From contig NC_084803.1 in NCBI RefSeq assembly GCF_963583255.1, forward strand, positions 8,422,238-8,486,237: 64,000 nt of DNA, in the 5' to 3' direction. This document shows positions 25,101 to 35,165 of the stretch, one piece after another. The DNA is from Pyrus communis (lineage: Eukaryota; Streptophyta; Magnoliopsida; Rosales; Rosaceae). The notes beneath the pieces are model-generated. The model had not been told where the DNA came from, ran no database searches, and was given only the letters and a program-made list of their open reading frames with translations. Both the position numbers and the translations under genes were made by a program. Every line of letters begins with the position of its first letter. Position 1 is the first letter of the stretch.

Positions 25101-28100
25101 TCATACACTGATTCCTATTGGTTCAGTGTCACTATAACTACATTCAATAACTTGATGCAGGAGATACAACATAGGCAAACGACTGAAACAATTTGGTCCA
25201 TAACATCGTAATATGGACACCAAAAAGAAATTACATGATATCAGGTCACACAAAGCATAAAAAAACATTTATGGTGTCATTACCTTTGCAACCGTTGAAC
25301 CAATATGCTTTTCCCTATCCGAAGCATTTTTCTCATTTCCACGAAGAATGAGAGACTCAAACTGTTCCTTAAAACTGAAAAAAGTTCAATAGTTTTTATA
25401 CGGAAACAGATAAATAACTCAAGGCAACCAGAATGTGGAGGAAATTATTACCATTTCTTATCACCCAGTAGCTCAGGGCAACAGAAGTTGAATAAGGCCC
25501 ACAGCTCCTATTTTGAAAGTGAAAAGTACAAATTATGTCTAGGTTTTTGTTTAAAACATAAACAAAAACAAAAAAAAAAAAAAAAAAAAAAAAAAAAGAA
25601 TAAGGAATAATATGGCACATCCGAATCTGACCTTCAGATTATTTTGCAATGGCGTGCCGCTAACAATAATGCGATGGGCACAAGGTATCTCAAGCAAACT
25701 TTTGGCTCTTTGTGTACTAGGGTTCTTTATGAGATGCCCCTGAGATGTAAATAGGTCCATCAAACTAAAAGTTATCATTATGCAAGGAAATAAAATTCTT
25801 ACACAAATAAATTAGGTTGTCTCATGCACTTTTCAGATAAAGAAATCTGGTTTCCCTCACAGGCAACTTAGTACTTTACAAGTATAATTTGGTGTGTTGG
25901 ATGCGTTTGAGTACAGGAGTGAACATTCAATTGATATAAGCAAGGAAATTGATTGGGTGAAACACCAGGGTATGAAATTCTTCAAATGTACAAACTAACA
26001 CAAGGTCATTTTGTTAATAATTTCAAAGATATCTATATATCTGAAAGAACAATTGTTCGAAAGTATCAGCAAAAGCAATAAAATTTCTTGAAAGATGACA
26101 CTTCTAGAAAAAAAACGGAAATACTAAACAATCAATAATTCACCAATTAAATATGCATGTTTTATCAAAGTTCATCCCCGATCAATATGTGACGTATACA
26201 AGGAAACACGCCTTCTCTTAGACGGGGGACCCTGCACTATGGTATGTGAGAGGCTGTTGAGTAATTGAGATGACTAATAAGCTTTCTTTGGCATGATGAT
26301 AATTAACAGAAACTATAATGTTCCCTTAGGAAAAAAAAACAGTAGCAGTCAATTACTCAAAGAAAGTACCAACCATAAGCAATCTCACCTCATCAAGTAT
26401 CATATAATCCCATATGATATCTTCCCTACCATCATCATGAACATAGTCATCCCCTCTTAAAGATTTTGAGTTAACCCGCACAATATCATAAGTTGTGAGA
26501 AGAATGCCTTTGTCCTATGAGAAAAACAATGAAAAGTGATAACAGAATCATATGGAGTTTAAGCATAGTTCTTATTACAATAGAAAAAAAGTGCAGCCAA
26601 AGTCGTACTACAAGTTTACTCAAACTACATTAGTTAAATAATGTGGATCGCATCATGATGCTTCATTCTGTGGTCATCAAAGATTTTAATGATTGCATCA
26701 GCTTCTCTCCATTCCTATATTCATGTTGAATTCAAAAGAAAAAATGGCATGTGCATAGTTAAACATGTTGTTTGCTAATAAATATATTGCATCTCGGATG
26801 AAGTTCATGAAATTTGTTTATGGTTTCTGAGTTTTTTTCTGTGTTTTGGCCCTTTTGGGTTGGTCTTCTTGACCAACCTCTTTGTTGTTTTTCTCTACTC
26901 TTAATTGAATTGTTCTTTATGAAAAAAGAAACAAAAATGTTGACTGTGATTTTGATTGGACAAAAAGACACATCAATCACCTGATGTATTTATATTGTAG
27001 AGGAATTACCTGAAGTACATACTGAAGCTCATATTTTCGTGCTTTAGCGCAAGTCCCATAGTATCTACATAGAAGCACAAGCAAATGATTACTATTTGGC
27101 TTTCTTACATACATGATAAATTAATCATATAAAACAAGACCAGCCAGCCTCACTCTCTTATCTTGTCAGTGAGACCCACAGATGATAATTCTTTAATCCA
27201 ATGGGAAAGCAGTGTTTTAGGGGCCACAAGCATAACTCTTTTAGTCAACCGTGAATGAAATAATCCTGCTAAGAAGCTGCAAATCTGCAATAAGATAGAA
27301 CCAGTACCTATAAATTATACAAAAGAAGAAAAAGGGCACCAAAATAACGTATCTGTTAAAGTATCCTCTTTCTGTACCTGCATTGTTTTTCCCAAGCCCA
27401 TGTCATCACCTAAGATTCCACCCTTTCCCTGACAATGCAAAGACCATAGCCACTTTAAGCCATCACGCTGATGGGGAAACAACATCGTCGCAATCTTCCC
27501 AGGCAACTTGTAAGTAGATGTGAGACCATTCAGAGTAATAGAACCATCAGTCGCCATAGCACAATCATCAGTAGAATCATCGATCACAATAAGCTCATCA
27601 GATTCATAGCGCTCTTTAACATTACCACTCTGCCTCCCTGATTCTTTAACTATCTTAATGTCACTCAAAAAAACACACCCATCCTCATCACCAACCTCTC
27701 TTTTTCCCACTTTAGGAACAAGGGGACGGGCCACAGTTTTTGGTTTTTCATCCACCCATAAAGTTTCTCTTTTCTTTTGACCATCATGTTTCGTAGGCAG
27801 GCTGCCTCCTTGAGGTTCACTCGGCAAATAAGCATCTGCCTCCTTGCCTTTGGTTTTAGACACATTAGAACCTTCAACCATGTCCGCTTTTCTAGCACCC
27901 CTCCTCTCAATTGACAGAAACTCAAGCCTCGAGCTCAAGTCATCAAGAATATCCCTAATCTCATTCCCGCCAGCATTGGCACTAGTCCTACTCGGATTTC
28001 TTTTCGGCACTGCCGGTGATTCATAACCAGCAATGCCAAAAACGTTGGGCTCATCAAGCACTGGTTGTTTGTCAGCATGATCACTGTCGGCCCCATAAGA

Positions 28101-28612
28101 AACTTTACAGAGACGGCGTCTACCTTCAATCTTAACCTTTGAAGGTTTTTCTTCTTCTAAAATTGATTCCGTAAACGAACACAAAAACGCAATGTAAGAA
28201 AAAAAAATCAAACAATTCGGGTTTTGCAGTCACACAAGCATTTAATCAAACAGATAGTGGGCAAGAGAAGAGCGCTTACCAGGAGAAGAATCAAAATCAG
28301 CGAGTGAGAAATGAGGAAGGTTGTGAACCCATTGGCCTTCGATCGGTGGCTTCACCTCCTCCATTTCCACTTTATCGCCCTCTGCTGATTACCCAACAAT
28401 AAAATAACAAAATAAAATTAACGAAAAATAAATATAATAAAGAAAAATTAAGGAGGGAAGAGAGTAAAGTGTTTAATAGGGTTAATAATACCGGCGGGTG
28501 TGGAAGAAGGATTGGCAGCAGCAGCAGCAGGAGGAGAGAGGAGGTCTTGAAGGAGGCGATAGTGGCTGTCGTTTAGACTCTCTGGTTTTTTGCCGCCTTT
28601 CCTCTCCGCCAT
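19152..28612 (-). CDS. CHR24: SNF2-family chromatin remodeler CHR24 (ERCC6-like)
   Basis: ATP-dependent DNA translocase of the Snf2 superfamily, acting in the nucleus. Exons in coding order: 28612-28492, 28381-28280, 28156-27378, 27284-27154, 27064-27010, 26514-26389, 25739-25632, 25507-25452, 25374-25284, 24623-24486, 24388-24311, 22846-22634, 22524-22453, 21726-21646, 21561-21443, 21236-21125, 20604-20536, 20432-20338, 20110-19979, 19836-19771, 19676-19544 and 19325-19152. All 22 join in frame to 1016 residues. Helicase motif I, GDDMGLGKT, is at 324-332. DEGH (437-440) is split by an intron. Motif III is near SGTPLQNN, and motif VI is SVDRAYRIGQ near 762-771. Residue 493 is Cys where I recall Trp in relatives (GDKKC-FKEQFE). 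Exon 2 has tandem CAGCAG acceptors. Introns carry a LINE piece and a tandem duplication. No stop interrupts it. Confidence 0.93.
20654..21074. repeat. Tandem duplication (~207-base unit) in CHR24 intron 16
   Basis: The block starting TCAAATAATGAAGTAGAAGT at 20654 recurs at 20861 and both copies run to GAGCATTGT/AAGCATTGT. They share CACATGCAATAAA, CATCG/CATTGTTGTGTCAAAC and CTATGCTTAATGTCCTG with scattered changes. The duplication lies wholly within the intron between exons 16 and 17, so the protein is not affected. Confidence 0.85.
23548..24166 (+). mobile_element. 5'-truncated LINE 3' end, antisense in CHR24 intron 11
   Basis: The plus strand encodes the C-terminal zinc-binding region that follows the reverse transcriptase in plant LINEs: NTCDQIQRRSPFIRF, then WCSLCKAKEESV, then NHIFLHC. 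The Cys/His spacing fits zf-RVT. One extra T near 23669 shifts the frame between the second and third pieces. The frame then stays open to 24026 (FWNIWLERNKRIFED...). An A-rich tail at about 24156-24166 ends it. The reverse transcriptase and endonuclease are missing, so it is immobile. Confidence 0.8.
25570..25597. repeat. Homopolymer A run in CHR24 intron 7
   Basis: About 28 consecutive A (T on the gene's strand), a few dozen bases upstream of exon 8. On the coding strand it would act as a long polypyrimidine tract for the exon 8 acceptor region. Confidence 0.8.
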
Positions 28613-30939
28613 TTCCAAAGTAAATACGACAACTTTTTAAATTTTATTTTTCGTTTTTAATGTTTGCTGTCTTTCCATACATGGAGCTTTTCATTCTTGC
28701 TTTTGACTTTTGAGTGCCACTTTCAAATTTCAACGTTTGTAATTTGCACTATTTTTAATGTGGGATTCATCCATATTTTGTTAAACATATCGTTAGTTTT
28801 TAACAAAAAAAAAAAAAAAATAATCGTTAGTTTTGCATTTGCATAGTAAAACCTTAATAATTTAATGTTTAATAAATTAATAACTTCATTAAATAACGTG
28901 CTTAATTAATAATTTGCTAATTATAATATAATACATTATGCATTGAAACAATATAGTATAATTTTACTGTACATTTTATTTTTTAAAAATATAATATAAA
29001 TTTTACTTAATTAAATAAATACATCAATGAGCTCATAAAACAAAAATCTGAATACAATAACAAGCTTTAAAAGTATTGAATGCATCAAAGTACAATTACC
29101 AAAGTTTATGAAAAGACCCAATTTGTTGTTTGGTAAAAAAAAGTGCTTTTATACGCTGTTGATTCTCAGTAGAATGTTTGGCTGGAAAAATGTGCTTTTA
29201 TATTTAATTATTTATAAATATATTACTTTATGATCTTTAAATATTGATTGTAAAAAGACAAGGGCAAATATTACTTTTGTTGTTGGTCGAATGGAATCTG
29301 GTTCCTCTTTGTGAGGGTTTCTGAGATTCGTGAATCATATCCATTTATATCCTATGATTAGAAATTATTTTAAATATTTTTATTTAAAATTAATTATAAA
29401 AAATACCTAACAAAAACTGACTGTACGATCAACATACGCTATTTACAAATCCCGATAATCCTCACCAAAAGAATCTGAAGAGGATCCTAGTGGGGTCGAA
29501 TGAACATATATATTTAGGGAAAATGATCCTTGCCAGATCCTTTTCCTATAGATTTTAGGGATCCCGTGATCGTGATTGTACATCGTACATCGTGAGGTCA
29601 GCTTTCATTAGGTACTATTTATATTTAATTTTAAATTTTGAAATGATTTCTGACCACGCAATATACGATAAACGATCACGATTATGAGATTCCTAAGATC
29701 CCTAAGATTAGGATCCGGCGATTTAGGCCAAATTTTCAAAAAGATTGGTTAAAAAAATAGATTTTGAATTCCAATGTAAAAATGTTTCAAAATGAATATC
29801 AATTGAAAGAAATTTCAAGTCGGTTTCAGAGTTTTTTTTTTTTTTTAAACGTTAAATTTTGTTATATTAGATGTTAAATTAATATCGATAGGATTTAAAT
29901 TCACGCAATCATGCAAGAGGTCAATACATTTTCACTACTATGGTAAATAGTCATTTGCTAAGCCGGTTTTAGAGTTAAGATGGCAGATTCTCAATTGGGT
30001 CTTTTTAGCTTCTTCTTCTTTTTTCTTTTATTTTTTTGAAAAACGGATGATAAATAAGATGGTGAGCATATACCATAGTTTAGGATGATGAGCAAAAATG
30101 CTCCCATATGGGTTTAATCGTCTTGGAGAGATTTTTCGATATTCTCAAAATATAAGGTAAAATTGTGTCATTATATAAGGGGAGTTTTAACAAAACACTT
30201 TTGGTACTGTTCACTTTAATGAAAAATGATATTTTTACTCTAAAAAGTCACTTATAGTATTATTCATTTACAATATTTTTTTGTCATTTTAATTAAAACT
30301 CAAAATTTTCAAAATTTTTTCATTAGTTTTTCTTTATATAAGTGGTGAGACTCTTCTAAAAGAGAGGAATAGAGAGTGAAGTGGGTTCCGCTTATCACCT
30401 ATAATTAATACCGTTATATTTGCATGGCTGCAATTGCCTTAATTAATTTTGAATTCGGTTGCCATTTATTTGAATTTGCTCCTGCTAATTGCATTATTTT
30501 GAGGTGCTCCTGCTGATTAAATTGTGAAAGCATTTTTAATGCAAGATAAAAACCAAGCCCACTATTCTTTTATTTATGACAAAATAATGCCCAGTAATGA
30601 TTTAAAATGATTATTTCTAGCTAATGTGAATTATCTCCCTTGGAGAGAAGCAAAATGTGAAATGTAAAAATCATATTGAAAATTGAATTACAATTGAAAC
30701 ACGCATTAATCTAACGCATATAACATCTCATTTGCATCTTTGAGAGATGTGAATACTGAATGCGGATTATAATCAAATGGACGAGCATACATTTGAGATA
30801 TTATGTAACAGAAAAAAAAGAAAAAAAAAAAGAGATTTAAGTAATAAAGTTTCAACTAGAGAAAAAGAAATAAGAGGAATCCTCCTTTTCAATTATTTAT
30901 TCATGCAAACACTTATTCATACAACTCTTTTTGTCCCAA
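28613..30939. other. CHR24 promoter and AT-rich intergenic DNA
   Basis: The first ~120 bases upstream of CHR24 are duplicated at 31805-31930, so this is the likely core promoter. The rest is AT-rich, with a foldback MITE at about 29518-29716. Just before 30939 is the 3' flank of the S-protein homologue, which is also conserved next to its paralogue at 50440-50578. No other gene is seen. Confidence 0.55.
29518..29716. repeat. Foldback MITE, family shared with 43633-43835
   Basis: The left arm (ATCCTT...GGGATCCCGTGATCGTGATTG, then CATCGTGAGGTCAG) is mirrored by the right arm (CTGACCACGCAATATACGATA, then AATCGTGATCG on the opposite strand, then GGATCC). The centre TACTATTTATATTTAATTTT is also present in the 43.6-kb copy. 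It is non-coding. Confidence 0.65.
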
Positions 30940-31341
30940 TCACTTCTGCCAAATGTACATAAGATCCCATCGATCCTTAGACTCGTCGAAAGAAAACGCT
31001 CCGGTTTGTTTGATTCTCCACCAACACTTGTCACCGCATCGCTCATCATCTCGTTGAGCTTTGTACACATCAAAGCTTCCATGGACATTTTGCCATAACA
31101 TGTAGCAATAGAACACTGTGTTTGGGAAGAGAGCATTGGACTTGAATTCCCAATGGAAGGAGTTCTCAAACGAGAGGTCGTGTTTGCCAAGATCGTCGTC
31201 ATTGGATTTGCAGTGAAGAGTCAGGACAATATTTGGTCCCAGATAATTAGTTATGTTCACGACTCGTTTTGGGACGTCCATACCCAAAGTATGAAAAGCC
31301 AAACTGCATTCTGATAACAACAAGAGCAATGATAAGATCAT
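30940..31341 (-). CDS. S-protein homologue with a replaced 5' end
   Basis: Member of the plant self-incompatibility S1 family (SPH), small secreted beta-sandwich proteins. The conserved core is present: RVVNITNYLGPNIVLTLHCK, NDDDLGKHDLSF, FYCYMLWQN and RCGDKCWWRIKQTGAF, with four cysteines in family positions. It ends at the tga at 30942-30940. Compared with the paralogue at 50579-50995, similarity stops near 31350, where a copy of CHR24 sequence takes over. The native ATG is therefore lost. The first remaining in-frame ATG (31341) would still give MILSLLLLLSECSLA, a plausible shortened signal peptide, and 133 residues. Whether it is translated is unknown. The host promoter is also gone, and the duplicated CHR24 promoter now sits upstream. 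Confidence 0.7.
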   Translation of the reverse strand: MILSLLLLLSECSLAFHTLGMDVPKRVVNITNYLGPNIVLTLHCKSNDDDLGKHDLSFENSFHWEFKSNALFPNTVFYCYMLWQNVHGSFDVYKAQRDDERCGDKCWWRIKQTGAFSFDESKDRWDLMYIWQK

Positions 31342-31804
31342 AAGCAATGCTATGATCAAGAAACTCAAGCCTCGAGCTCAAGTCATCAAGAATATCCCTA
31401 ATCTCATTCCCGCCAGCATTGGCACTACTCCTACTCGGATTTCTTTTCGGCACTGCCGGTGATTCATAACCAGCAATGCCAAAAACGTTGGGCTCATCAA
31501 GCACTGGTTGTTTGTCAGCATGATCACTGTCGGCCCCATAAGAAACTTTACAGAGACGGCGTCTACCTTCAATCTTAACCTTTGAAGGTTTTTCCTCTTC
31601 TAAAATTGATTCCGTAAACGAACGCAAAAACGCAATGTAAGAAAAAAATTAAAGAGGGAAGAGAGTGAAGTGTTTATTAGGGTTAATAGTACCGGCGGGT
31701 GAGGAAGAAGGATTGGGTGGAGGAGGAGGAAGGAGGTCTTGAAGGAGGCGATAGTGGCTGTCGTTTAGACTCTCTGGTTTTTTGCTGCTTTTCAACTCCG
31801 CCAT
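31247..31804 (-). CDS. Chimeric ORF: truncated CHR24 copy running into S-protein homologue
   Basis: A duplicate of the CHR24 5' end in the same orientation, about 3.3 kb away. The exon 1 copy (31804-31693) is open: MAELKSSKKPESLNDSHYRL, then a proline-rich end. CHR24 exon 2 and parts of its two flanking introns (about 240 bases) are deleted between short A-rich matches. This leaves one 93-base intron (31692-31600) with GT and AG intact. The exon 3 copy (31599 on) joins in frame as EEEKPSKVKIEGRRRLC and follows CHR24 to SSRLEFL. It then enters the S-protein homologue in a different frame and stops at 31247. The predicted product is 154 residues and lacks every helicase motif. The frame and splice sites are seen; expression is unknown. 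It may simply be a pseudogene. Confidence 0.5.
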
Positions 31805-31930
31805 TTCCAAGGTAAATATGACAACTTTTTAATTTTATTTTTCGTTTTTAATGTTTGCGGTGTTTCCATGCCAGCCCAGGAGCTTGTCATTCCCGCTTTC
31901 GAGTGCTAACTTTCAAACTTTCAATTTTTT
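31805..31930 (-). promoter_or_regulatory. Duplicated CHR24 5' flank
   Basis: Matches the sequence just upstream of CHR24 (28613-28735) through shared blocks such as ACAACTTTTTAA and TTTATTTTTCGTTTTTAATG. The duplicated segment therefore carries upstream DNA that may include the leader and promoter. Similarity fades near 31930. Confidence 0.65.
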
Positions 31931-32504
31931 CTTTCTTTTAATATTCGATAAATTAGTAACTTTAGTTAAATAATACTAGCATATGGACACACACAAAGTG
32001 TGTGTTTTATTTTTATTTTTGAAATAGAAGGAGAGAGGAAAGAGTGATAGAGAATGTGGTAATATGAATTTTTTATTTTTTTATTTTTTTTAATTAGAGA
32101 TATGTTAAGATTACATGTAGATGAGGTTTTGAAAAAAACAGCAAAATTTGGTGCATGAAATTACATTTCTGCCTTATATTTCTTATTCATGTTCTTTTTA
32201 ATTAGAAGGTTAAACTGATAATTTCATAAAATTTTAGTTAACAATGAGTGTTTTATTAATTAGTAGAGATTATTAGTCGATCACAATTTGAGGTTAACGT
32301 TCCAAATTAGTAAGAGTGTTATTGAACGCACTGTATTTTGTTAATTTTCCACCTATATTATAATTTCACTCAAACCAATTATCATATAGAAATCCAAATA
32401 AATTTTTTAATTTTGATCTTATGTGTATTAGATGAAAATATTGATATGATATGGTTTATGATTTTTTTTTTATTAATTTCATTAAGTGTTGGATAAATCA
32501 TATA
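31931..32504. other. Intergenic DNA between CHR24 duplicate and Cassandra element
   Basis: AT-rich sequence, probably the body of the Helitron-like element whose 3' end is at 31976. No reading frame is supported. Confidence 0.4.
31976..32005 (-). mobile_element. Helitron-like 3' terminus
   Basis: Read on the minus strand: an 8-bp hairpin ACACACAC-TTT-GTGTGTGT (32005-31987), then seven bases, then CTAG (31979-31976) followed by T. This is the usual Helitron 3' layout. The element's body would lie at higher coordinates; its 5' end was not located. Confidence 0.5.
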
Positions 32505-33147
32505 TATCACATCTCAACCCGGGGCGGATCACTTCCCAGGCCCTCTCCACCACCGTAGCACGATATTGTCCGCTTTGGGCTTACCATTCCCTCACGGTTT
32601 TGTTTTTGGGACCTCACGAGCAACTTCCCAGTGGGTCACCCATCATGGGATTGCTCTAGCCCCCTTCTCGCTTAACTTCGGAGTTCCTACGGAACCCGAA
32701 ACCAGTGAGCTCCCAAAAGGCCTCGTGCTAGGTAGGGATTGGAATATACATATAAGGATCACTCCCCTGGGCGATGTGGGATGTCACAATCCACCCCCCT
32801 TAGGGGCCCGACGTCCTCGTCGGCACACACGCGACCAGGGTTAGGCTTTGATACCAAATTATCACATCCCCGCCCGGGGCGGGATCACTTATCGGGCCCG
32901 CTCCACCACCGTAGCACGATATTGTCCGATTTGGGCCCCGATCACGCCCTCACGGTTTTGTTTTTGGGAACTCACACGAGAACTTCCCGATGGGTCACCC
33001 ATCCTGGGAATGCTCTCGCGCGCTACTCGCTTAACTTCGGAGTTCCAACGGAACCCGAAACCAGTGAGCTCCCAAAAGGCCTCGTGCTAGGTAGGAATTG
33101 GAATATACATATAATGATCACTCCCCTGGACGATGTGGGATGTCACA
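32505..33147 (-). mobile_element. Cassandra TRIM retrotransposon, complete but diverged
   Basis: LTR 32505-32788, 71-base internal region 32789-32859, LTR 32860-33147. On the minus strand the LTR begins TGTGACATCCCACATCG. The primer site TGGTATCAAAGCC, close to the initiator-tRNA-Met complement, follows the first LTR. Each LTR carries the 5S rRNA-like core AACTCCGAAGTTAAGCG. The element encodes no protein and would depend on enzymes from other retroelements. A CATATA hexamer flanks both ends (32499-32504 and 33148-33153). The usual target duplication is 5 bp and the site is AT-repeat DNA, so this is weak. Confidence 0.88.
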
Positions 33148-33465
33148 CATATATATATATATACATGTCTTCATTAGTTTATATAATTTTATATTTTGAA
33201 TAACCCAATTTTGCGTCATAGTTGAAATTCTAAATTCGCATCGACGTCATACAATTGAATAAGTAAAATATATTTGTCTACCACATTAGCACACTAACAT
33301 AATATTTAACGAAAAGACAACAAAAAGACCCAATTGATATGAAAATGATGAAAATTTTATTTCAAAACACCACTTTGATTGGAAGGCCATAATTTGAGGC
33401 CATAATATTCCGTGTAAGGGAAAATAAAGGGCACACTAATTGGCGGGAAATAGACGCTTCACACA

Positions 33466-35165
33466 TTGCTCGCGAAACCCTTGGTGAACCCCGAAAACAA
33501 AATCAAAGTAGACGAACAAGGGCACAGAAAAAAGGGCCAGCGCGGCCACACCCGGCGGCGAATCCAGACAAGCAGCAGGCCACATCCCCAGAAGAAGAAT
33601 TCGTCGACGAGGAAGTGTTCGGTCTTCCTTGACGAAACCTTATTCGAGAACGAGGACGACCTCTTTCTCCGCGACATAGAGCAACGCCAGTCCCTCACGT
33701 CCCGGCTCTCTCCCATGCCTACACTTCTGCCTCCCGAAGCATCGGTGACATAGAGCAGCGCCAGTCCCTCGCATCCCGCCTCTCTCCCATGCCTACACTT
33801 CCGCCTCCCGAAGCATCGGTCTGTCAGCCTTTTCCAATTTTGCTCGATTCTCTATTTTTACGGGTGTATTTATTTAAAATTGTTAAAATCTCTTTCTTTC
33901 CTGGTTGTGGGTTGTAGCTCTTCAGTAATTGGAGATTGATTGTGTATTTGGAGAGAGCCATAGATGTTCCGGGTCCGCTTCCATTATCCAAATTATTGGG
34001 GTTACAAAGGAAGGTTAGCTTGTGCTCCTAATTTCTTTTATGTTTATTATTCTGCTGTGAAAATGTTTGGTTGGTGACTGAGAAACCTGAATATAACTGT
34101 AATTTTGTAACACTAAAGCATCGGTGTTGTTGTTTCGTCAAGCATGTTGGTTATTTGTCTCAGAAATGCAACTTCTACCGAGTATTCTATGTTGCTGCAC
34201 GGGAATAAATTATGCTACCAAACTAAACAAAGATAATGTCTTTGTTTGGTAATTCAATAGGGGAGGATGGGGGAGGTCAACAGGAACAGCAAGGTACAAA
34301 AATTCATTTGCCATATTGAAATGGTGCAGAAGAGGAGTGTTTTACCAGCAGCAAGATTCTGAACCTTTTCTCAAAATTGTTGTTGCTTTGCCAACAATGG
34401 TGGCCAGCTGCCGGGGTAAAATTTCAGTTTCATTAACATTCGATAACATGCAGGATCTGAATTACTTTCTTGGATGAAACATCTACATTGCATTTTATGG
34501 TTGATTATCACATAACTTCTTAGACGACAAATGTTCTCCCCCTTCTTTCATGTCTTTCTTTGTGTACCATTGTACTGATCTAATTTACTCGTTGGAAGGA
34601 CTATATTTGGAGAGCAGTCCTCATATTTTGTCTTGCACCTTGCATATCAATATGTACTGCAATGTTTCCAGCTGTGGCTTATGCCTAAAACTGTTTTATT
34701 ACTCTTCTATGCTTCCCCAATCTGCCAGGCATTCTTGAAAAAGGCATACAAATCGATGGCCTTGGTATGAAGAAATTCATGACATATGATATGACAACAA
34801 TGTTCCTTATGCTCTTCTTTCCATGATTGATTGCGTCATAGTTGGTGGAAATTGGATTGAGGTCCCTGCGGGACCCTGCTGGACAATATAAGATAACTAA
34901 GCCTTTGTCGTACTGCCAGTAAGAGTTGCATTGCCTATATCCTTACGCATTCAAGGCACTATTTGGAGTTTGGCGAAGTATGTAATGAATGCCATTTACA
35001 TTTTGAGCTATTTCCTACTTGATTTATCTGTCCTTGACTAACCATTTTCTTAGATATTCAGACTTTATCAGCCATACTCCAGAAGGGAAATTTTTTGAAG
35101 ATGGCTCCATTTCGCATATTGAGCTTTGATATTGAGTGTGCTGGCTGTAAAGGTCATTTTCATGA
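33466..35165 (+). pseudogene. POLD1: DNA polymerase delta catalytic subunit pseudogene (5' part)
   Basis: Five blocks match the N-terminal half of POLD1 in order, separated by intron-like gaps. They are FLDETLFENEDDLFLRDIEQ (about 33628-33690, with EEFVDEEV in another frame just before); QxLEIDxVxGESHR to IIGVTKEG (about 33921-34015) with an in-frame stop; a block with IEMVQKRSV, then YQQQ, FLKIVVALPTMVASCRG (about 34310-34415); GIQIDGLGMKKF to VGGNWIEVP (about 34745-34870) with frame changes; and KMAPFRILSFDIECAGCKGH (about 35096-35157), the start of the exonuclease domain (DIE). The polymerase domain is absent. A ~73-base tandem duplication lies at 33676-33821. It is not functional; an intact copy should exist elsewhere because the gene is essential. 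Confidence 0.85.
33676..33821. repeat. ~73-base tandem duplication inside the POLD1 pseudogene
   Basis: GACATAGAGCA(A/G)CGCCAGTCCCT to CCTCCCGAAGCATCGGT occurs twice head to tail, differing by a handful of substitutions. It repeats the codons for the DIEQRQSL block and adds a stop near 33749. Confidence 0.85.
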
